From: Oscillospiraceae bacterium
GTDB taxonomy: Bacteria > Bacillota > Clostridia > Oscillospirales > Ruminococcaceae
DNA: 11,581 nt
Assembly: GCA_009776345.1 (NCBI GenBank)
Contig: WRLS01000058.1
Span: 1-11,581, forward strand
Reading direction: 5' to 3'
The translations under genes and the position numbers were made by a program. Positions 7,901-11,581 of this stretch are shown here, piece by piece. The notes beneath the pieces were generated by a model. It was not told the DNA's origin and did no database searches. It saw only the letters and a list, made by a program, of their open reading frames with translations. The first letter of the stretch is position 1; the number at the start of each line of letters is the position of its first letter.

Positions 7901-9278
7901 TACAAGGGAGCTGCTCGGGGAGGATAATGTTTTCAAGGCGGGGACAATCTCTACTGTTGCCGATAAAACCGCGTATGGCTTTGCCAGGGGCTATTTGGAC
8001 GAGCGCGGCAAAATCGTCCACAGGGCGGAGGAGAACCGCCTGACAATTGGCTGTACCGGGGTAAAGCGTACCACGGGCCAGCATCCCGGCGGGATGGTAA
8101 TGCTCCCCGATGGTTATGGGATCTACGATTTTACGCCTATCCAGCGGCCGGCGGACGATGCGCAGTCGGATATGGTAACCACGCATTTTGACTGGGGCGC
8201 GCTCGAAGATACCCTTCTGAAGCTGGATATCCTCGGCCATGATGTGCCTACGCTCTACAAACGTCTTGAGGAGTTTACCGGCGTGAGCATCCATGATGTG
8301 CCTATGAGCGACCAAAAAGTTATGAGCCTGTTTTCCTCCACAGCCGCGCTCGGTGTCACGGCAGGGGATATCGACTGCCCCACCGGTACGCTGGCATTGC
8401 CGGAGATGGGGACGAGCTTTGTCTGGCAAATGCTCGATGAGTGCAAGCCGAAAACCTTCTCCGACCTTTTGCAGATTTCCGGTATGTCCCATGGCAGGGG
8501 CATCTGGCTTGGCAACGCGCAGGCGCTGATACGGGACGGTATCTGCACTGTTTCAAACGCCATCGGCACACGGGATTCGATCATGGTTTATTTGATTCAC
8601 ACCGGCATGGAGCCGGGGATGGCATTTCGGATTACCGAGATAATCCGAAGCGGGAACGCGTCAAAGCTTTTGACTGCCGATCATGTCGCCGCGATGCGTG
8701 AATTGGGCGTGCCGCAGTGGTATATTGACAGCTGCTTTAAAATAGAGTATATGTTCCCGAAAGCCCACGCCGCCGCCTATGTCATCGCGGCGATACGGCT
8801 GGGCTGGTTCAAGCTGTACCACCCTTTGGCGTTCTACGCGGCGATGTTTACCGTGCGCGGCGGGGATTTTGACGCTGAAGCGGCGGTTTCCGGGAAATCT
8901 ACGGTAAAATCCCGCATGGAGGATTTAAAGGCAAAGGGCACCCAACGCACGGCAAAGGAAAGCGACCAGCTCTCTGCACTGCATATAATTTACGAAATGC
9001 TGGTAAGGGGCCTGGATTTTCTTCCGGTTGACCTGTACAAATCCCAAGCAATGCGTTATACTATTGATGATGGGAAAATACGCCTGCCGTTTGTGTCTTT
9101 GAAGGGGCTTGGGGAAAGCGCCGCGCAAAGCCTGTACGAGGCGGGGCAAGGCGGAATGTACATATCCCGTGATGAGCTTAGTACGCGGGCAGGCGTTTCA
9201 AAGGCGGTTGTAGAGGCGCTCCGTGAAGCGGGGGCGCTTGACGGGCTGCCGGAAAGCAGCCAGACTACATTGTTCTGA
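4959..9278 (+). CDS. polC: DNA polymerase III alpha subunit, PolC type
   Basis: PolC is the main replicative polymerase of low-GC Gram-positive bacteria and works with the sliding clamp at the fork. The 1439-aa length matches B. subtilis PolC (1437). Domains seen in order: N-terminal domain (about 1-190) and a basic linker; OB fold (about 205-315); PHP domain with ELHCHT (His342, His344) and TDHG; an inserted DEDDh proofreading exonuclease starting FDLETTG (Asp427, Glu429), with HNAKFD (Asp514) and HRAEGD (His567, Asp572); then the polymerase core. The core has GSRGSVGSSF, a zinc motif (Cys912, Cys915, Cys937, Cys939), PDIDLNFSG (Asp965, Asp967) and LKLDILGHD (Asp1090), so all three catalytic aspartates are present. 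The C-terminus SSQTTLF is typical. Two ATGs overlap the start; AGGAG is too close to 4956 and better spaced for 4959. Nothing looks broken. Confidence 0.98.
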   Translation: MPSFFDLFGPHLGEEAPALHNAAILYINMDKPKNLLTVTLKPENTVPKSLLAAARKMLAEKLGIGGVVINTKYDTECFSADYLSEIAVMLRECGIPVNGFFDSAEASFSEGVFRVSLPVGSVGFLEKSGCAEAIRKIILDEFSLSAQVELAEDGKVIPAADFAPRRDTADAATEQVLAAVSKPAAAPKQPRGRSKSTRKKESARVIFDTTGTPLIAQSMTVVRGRAINSPPIRLSEVNAESGEVVVWGDIFSAEKRELRDGLRAVISISFTDYTNSNTLKAFVEIGTDDPVEELSAGDTILVRGEASYDKYDRDVSIRPYDICLMQKHMRTDNAAEKRMELHCHTNMSLMDATAPVGKLIKQAYAWGHRAIAITDHGVVQSFPEAMDTVRSIRKDGGDFKVLYGIENYFVDDTAASFHADGDFVVFDLETTGLSPISDRITEIGAVKVSGGKLGDVFSTLVNPGRDIPQEITQITGITDEMVKGAPTEKAALAAFYDFCGGENAVLAAHNAKFDMGFIKAAAKRSKLDFKFACVDTVRLARALFPGQKSYSLGKLAKSLGLPDFSHHRAEGDAKALAGLFVMMLEKIKADPKGDPVCGIGKEIPVLDMKKLPSYHQILIVKNPAGLKNLYKLISLSHLDYFYKRPRVPKSMLEQHRDGLIVGSACESGELFQAILAGKSWSELCEIARFYDFLEIQPIANNAFLLRKNRVPDEEALREMNRTVVRLGEKLGIPVVATGDVHFLNPEDAVFREVLMSGMKFPDADRQPPLYLHTTQEMLEQFAYLGEEKAREAVITNPNKIADSIEDILPIPDGTFTPSIEGADDALSRSARSRAKEIYGDPLPELVENRLTRELEITIKNGFASPYVIAQKLVEQSEAAGYLVGSRGSVGSSFVSIMAGVSEVNPLPPHYICPVCKHSEFFTDGSVGSGFDLPEKYCACGAAYNRDGHDIPFETFMGFDGQKAPDIDLNFSGEFQNTAHRLTRELLGEDNVFKAGTISTVADKTAYGFARGYLDERGKIVHRAEENRLTIGCTGVKRTTGQHPGGMVMLPDGYGIYDFTPIQRPADDAQSDMVTTHFDWGALEDTLLKLDILGHDVPTLYKRLEEFTGVSIHDVPMSDQKVMSLFSSTAALGVTAGDIDCPTGTLALPEMGTSFVWQMLDECKPKTFSDLLQISGMSHGRGIWLGNAQALIRDGICTVSNAIGTRDSIMVYLIHTGMEPGMAFRITEIIRSGNASKLLTADHVAAMRELGVPQWYIDSCFKIEYMFPKAHAAAYVIAAIRLGWFKLYHPLAFYAAMFTVRGGDFDAEAAVSGKSTVKSRMEDLKAKGTQRTAKESDQLSALHIIYEMLVRGLDFLPVDLYKSQAMRYTIDDGKIRLPFVSLKGLGESAAQSLYEAGQGGMYISRDELSTRAGVSKAVVEALREAGALDGLPESSQTTLF

Positions 9279-9311
9279 CAACTGATTTATATAGAAATGG
9301 GGTAATCAGCC

Positions 9312-10472
9312 ATGAATATGCAGTTGCTTGGCAAATTGGGTACGTTGCAGAAGCTGGAAAAAGGTACGGTCCTGATAAAAGAAGGGGAAGACGCGTCCAA
9401 GGGCATGATTTACCTGCTCCAGGGCGAATTGGGCATCTTTAAAAACTATGGGACAAATTCACAGCACCAGGCCGACACCCTTACGACCGGGAGCTACTTC
9501 GGTGAGGATTCCCTGTTTTTGGGCAAGGCGCGCGCGTTCAGCCTTGTTGCGCTGGGGCCGTCGGTGGTGCTGTTCATCAACCGCTCGAATGTTAACGATT
9601 ATTTTCGGACACAGCCGGAGATGGCGTATACTTTGGTACAGCGCCTGACAGGCCGTGTGGAAGACTTGACCACTCAGCTCTCCAAACTAAGCGGCACGGA
9701 GGAAACTCAGGCATCCCAATACAGCACGCTGTTCCCGGAAGGCCACGGCAGCTACACCCTCCCCCTTACAAACCGCAACGAGGACTACTTGTATGTGCAG
9801 ACACTTACCTGCCCGATGTGCGCACAGCTTTTCGACAGCCTGACAGTCATCGTGTCCAAGCTGCGGGTAGACGGCACGGACACTGACCTGCGCACCCGAT
9901 ACAAGGATATCGAGCCGCTTTACTACGATGTAGTCACTTGCCCAAACTGCTTTTTCAGTGCGTTGTATGAACAGTTCAGCGAGGTTTCAAAGCGCTGGGC
10001 GGCGGACATAGCAAAGCAGATCGGCCCCTACCGCCTGGAGCTTTACGTCCGCCCCGGGCTGGAGCGCGATACCTTCAGCGTATTCGCGGGGTACTACCTT
10101 ACAAACCTGTGCATCCCGTTCATCGCGGAAAACTGGCAGCTCGCCAGAGCCGCCAACTGGAACAAAATCAGCCGCCTTTACCAGGATGTCGACGACGAAA
10201 ATATGCGCCTTTACGCGTCGAGAAAAGCGCTGGAAGATTATTTATACTCCTACCAGCATTTTAATATCCCGCCGAAATCCCTGGGGCAGATCACGTATAT
10301 AATCGGCGACCTGTACCATCGCCTCGGCGAATTGGAGGACGCGCGCACCTTCTTCTATTATGTTAAGACAAATAAAGAGGCGACAACCGTAATCCGCCGC
10401 CAGGCCGATAACCGCCTTGAGGAAATAAAAATTATACTAAAAGAGCTTGCCGCTAAAAACCAACAAGCTTGA
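9312..10472 (+). CDS. cyclic nucleotide-binding-fold / DUF2225 fusion protein
   Basis: The 386-aa protein has an N-terminal Crp-type cyclic nucleotide-binding beta roll (about 8-125). Its phosphate-binding cassette GSYFGEDSLFLGKARAF keeps the glycine, Glu65 and Arg74 that contact cyclic nucleotides in known members. A helix (about 108-127) follows, but no helix-turn-helix. The rest resembles DUF2225, a Firmicutes family of unknown function, with two CxxC knuckles (Cys167/Cys170 and Cys210/Cys213) that could bind a metal. A helical, TPR-like stretch near YIIGDLYHRLGELEDARTFF ends the protein. No signal peptide or membrane segment is seen, so it is probably cytoplasmic. It starts 33 bp after polC, with GGGG 9 nt before the ATG. 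It probably senses a ligand and passes the signal by protein contacts; whether it binds a nucleotide is not shown. Confidence 0.85.
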   Translation: MNMQLLGKLGTLQKLEKGTVLIKEGEDASKGMIYLLQGELGIFKNYGTNSQHQADTLTTGSYFGEDSLFLGKARAFSLVALGPSVVLFINRSNVNDYFRTQPEMAYTLVQRLTGRVEDLTTQLSKLSGTEETQASQYSTLFPEGHGSYTLPLTNRNEDYLYVQTLTCPMCAQLFDSLTVIVSKLRVDGTDTDLRTRYKDIEPLYYDVVTCPNCFFSALYEQFSEVSKRWAADIAKQIGPYRLELYVRPGLERDTFSVFAGYYLTNLCIPFIAENWQLARAANWNKISRLYQDVDDENMRLYASRKALEDYLYSYQHFNIPPKSLGQITYIIGDLYHRLGELEDARTFFYYVKTNKEATTVIRRQADNRLEEIKIILKELAAKNQQA

Positions 10473-10486
10473 AGGGGCTGAATAAT

Positions 10487-11470
10487 ATGTTAAAAATTGC
10501 GATGCTCAGTAAATGGCACGTCCACGCCGTAGACTACGCAAAAGTGGTTAAATCGTCCGGCAACGCCATGATCACCGCTGTATGGGATGACGACGAAACC
10601 CGCGGTGAAGCCTGGGCAAAAGAGCTTGGCTGTGACTGGGAGCCTTGCCTTGACACGCTACTTGCGCGCGATGATGTAGACGCCGTTATCTGCGACACCC
10701 CGACCACCGCGCACAGGGATGTGTTGACCCGCGCGGCAAAAGCCAAAAAGCATATCTTTACGGAAAAGGCGCTTGCGGCAACCGCCGCCGACTGTGAAGC
10801 CATCGCGGATGAAATAGAAAAAGCCGGCGTCACCTTTACAATCTCCCTGCCGCAGAGGACGGAGCAAATCGCCCGCCTCGCCAAGGAAATGGTAGACCGC
10901 GGGGATTTCGGCAAAATTTCCTTTGTGCGCATACGGAAGGCGCACAGCGGGGTGAGCGGCGGCTGGCTGCCCGAATACTGGTTCGAGGAAAAGGACGCGG
11001 GCGGCGGCGCGCTGATGGATTTGGGCTGCCACCCAATGTATATGGCGGCTTGGCTTGGCGGCAAACCCGTGCGCGTCACCTCCATTATGAATATGCCCTT
11101 GGGTAGCAAGGTTGACGAAAACGCCGCTGTGTCCATTGAATTTGAAAACGGCATTATCGCAAACGCGGAGACCTCTTTCATCTCACACAGGACACCGGAA
11201 TTGCTGGAGATATACGGCACGGACGCAACGCTGATCGCCATCGGCACGGATGTGCGGCTCTATCACAAAAACGTAGCGGCGTTCACACAGGACTATATAA
11301 CGCCCGCCCTCCCCTCCCCTATGCCTTTGCCGATTTCGTTGTTCATTGACGCCTGCATAACCGGCACCGGGGCGCCGGAGCATTTCGGCACACGCGACGG
11401 CATAGAGCTTACCCGCCTGCTGGAGGGCGCGTACATATCCAACCGGGAAAACCGCACGGTTTTGTTATAA
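10487..11470 (+). CDS. Gfo/Idh/MocA family NAD(P)-dependent oxidoreductase
   Basis: The 327-aa protein has a Rossmann domain (about 1-120) and a C-terminal alpha/beta domain, the layout of glucose-fructose oxidoreductase, inositol dehydrogenase and relatives. Family marks are TPTTAHRDV (71-79), TEKALAAT (92-99; the EKP motif with Ala for Pro, Lys94 the usual catalytic/cofactor lysine) and GGGALMDLGCHPM (172-184; Asp178 and His182 in the active site). The nucleotide-binding loop is unusual: AMLSKWHVHAVDYAK replaces the common GxGxxG, a form I recall from a divergent WHxHA-type subfamily. The substrate is probably a sugar or polyol, not identifiable here. An in-frame TTG at 10469 overlaps the previous stop, but AAGGGG 9 nt before the ATG at 10487 supports this start. 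It follows the previous gene by 14 bp and is probably co-transcribed. Confidence 0.9.
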   Translation: MLKIAMLSKWHVHAVDYAKVVKSSGNAMITAVWDDDETRGEAWAKELGCDWEPCLDTLLARDDVDAVICDTPTTAHRDVLTRAAKAKKHIFTEKALAATAADCEAIADEIEKAGVTFTISLPQRTEQIARLAKEMVDRGDFGKISFVRIRKAHSGVSGGWLPEYWFEEKDAGGGALMDLGCHPMYMAAWLGGKPVRVTSIMNMPLGSKVDENAAVSIEFENGIIANAETSFISHRTPELLEIYGTDATLIAIGTDVRLYHKNVAAFTQDYITPALPSPMPLPISLFIDACITGTGAPEHFGTRDGIELTRLLEGAYISNRENRTVLL

Positions 11471-11472
11471 CC

Positions 11473-11544
11473 GGTCAACTTAAAAACAGTTTACTGTTTT
11501 TAAGACGCGGCATACGCCGCGCGCCGCCAAAGGCGGCGTTGACC
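11473..11544. repeat. 72-nt cloverleaf-like palindromic cluster (closing stem plus three hairpins)
   Basis: Outer arms GGTCAA (11473-11478) and TTGACC (11539-11544) enclose three perfect hairpins. The first has 11-bp arms CTTAAAAACAG/CTGTTTTTAAG with loop TTTA (11479-11504). The second has 6-bp arms CGCGGC/GCCGCG with loop ATAC (11506-11521). The third has 7-bp arms CGCCGCC/GGCGGCG with loop AAA (11522-11538). Only A11505 is unpaired at the junction. It starts two bases after the last gene's stop. No T run follows it, so a plain rho-independent terminator is a poor fit. A dispersed palindromic repeat or a structured RNA/DNA element is more likely; the type is unknown. Confidence 0.75.
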
Positions 11545-11561
11545 TTGTTGCATAGTCAGTC

Positions 11562-11578
11562 GCACACCTTTGGTGTGC
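11562..11578. repeat. hairpin GCACACC-TTT-GGTGTGC near the window end
   Basis: Perfect 7-bp arms (11562-11568 and 11572-11578) around a 3-nt loop, 17 nt after the cloverleaf-like cluster. It may belong to the same or a second repeat unit that continues past the window. Confidence 0.55.
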
Positions 11579-11581
11579 CCG

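Noticed and set aside
7740..8492. 250-aa open frame on the minus strand inside polC
   Set aside because: It is fully antisense to the polymerase core of PolC, which carries all catalytic motifs. Its product shows no recognisable domain.
11479..11504. First hairpin of the cluster as a rho-independent terminator for the operon
   Set aside because: Its T run is paired with an A run inside the stem, only CAG/CTG is a firm core, and the bases after the stem are GC-rich, not T-rich. It also sits inside a larger fold.
11473..11544. tRNA or tRNA-like gene
   Set aside because: The length and branched fold recall a tRNA, but the stems are of the wrong lengths, the loops are only 3-4 nt, and there is no anticodon loop, T-loop motif or 7-bp acceptor followed by a discriminator/CCA.

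Overview
The window looks like a chromosomal segment of a Clostridia-type Firmicute with moderately high GC. The main evidence is a full-length PolC, the Gram-positive type replicative polymerase with an internal proofreading exonuclease. An IspG-type MEP-pathway enzyme sits directly before it, an order I recall from many clostridial genomes. No genus can be named from the sequence alone.

Left part (1-2502, minus strand). This is an accessory patch, visibly more A+T-rich inside the recombinase. Reading leftwards it holds the first 39 codons of an Amidase_6-type gene with an intact promoter and ribosome binding site but no catalytic remainder; a small 44-aa ORF; a large serine recombinase (TndX/TnpX-like layout); and the N-terminal two thirds of a LysR regulator that runs off the window edge. 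The small ORF and recombinase are tightly coupled, and the recombinase stop overlaps the LysR start in an ATGA. The patch reads as a mobile element or its remnant, with possible ends near 2395 and 656-675. The 427 bases between the small ORF and the next gene hold the amidase fragment, its promoter, two hairpins and a short direct repeat; I see no other gene there.

Middle (2571-3866). A minus-strand uroporphyrinogen-decarboxylase-fold methyltransferase (MtaA/MtbA/CmuA-like, with zinc ligands His-X-Cys...Cys) has its own promoter and terminator. It is divergent from the following operon. The shared intergenic region holds a promoter for each direction and a perfect 15-bp dyad between them that looks like an operator.

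Right part (3867-11470, plus strand). Four genes are packed with gaps of about 14-33 bp: ispG, polC, a cyclic-nucleotide-binding-fold/DUF2225 fusion, and a Gfo/Idh/MocA oxidoreductase. They probably form one transcription unit. The first two are core housekeeping genes. The third looks like a ligand-sensing protein without a DNA-binding helix-turn-helix, and the fourth an NAD(P)-dependent sugar-type oxidoreductase from a divergent subfamily.

Right end (11473-11581). Two bases after the last stop codon is a 72-nt sequence that can fold almost perfectly into a closing stem plus three hairpins, with only one unpaired base at the junction. A further hairpin follows. This is the most unusual structure in the window and does not fit an ordinary terminator.
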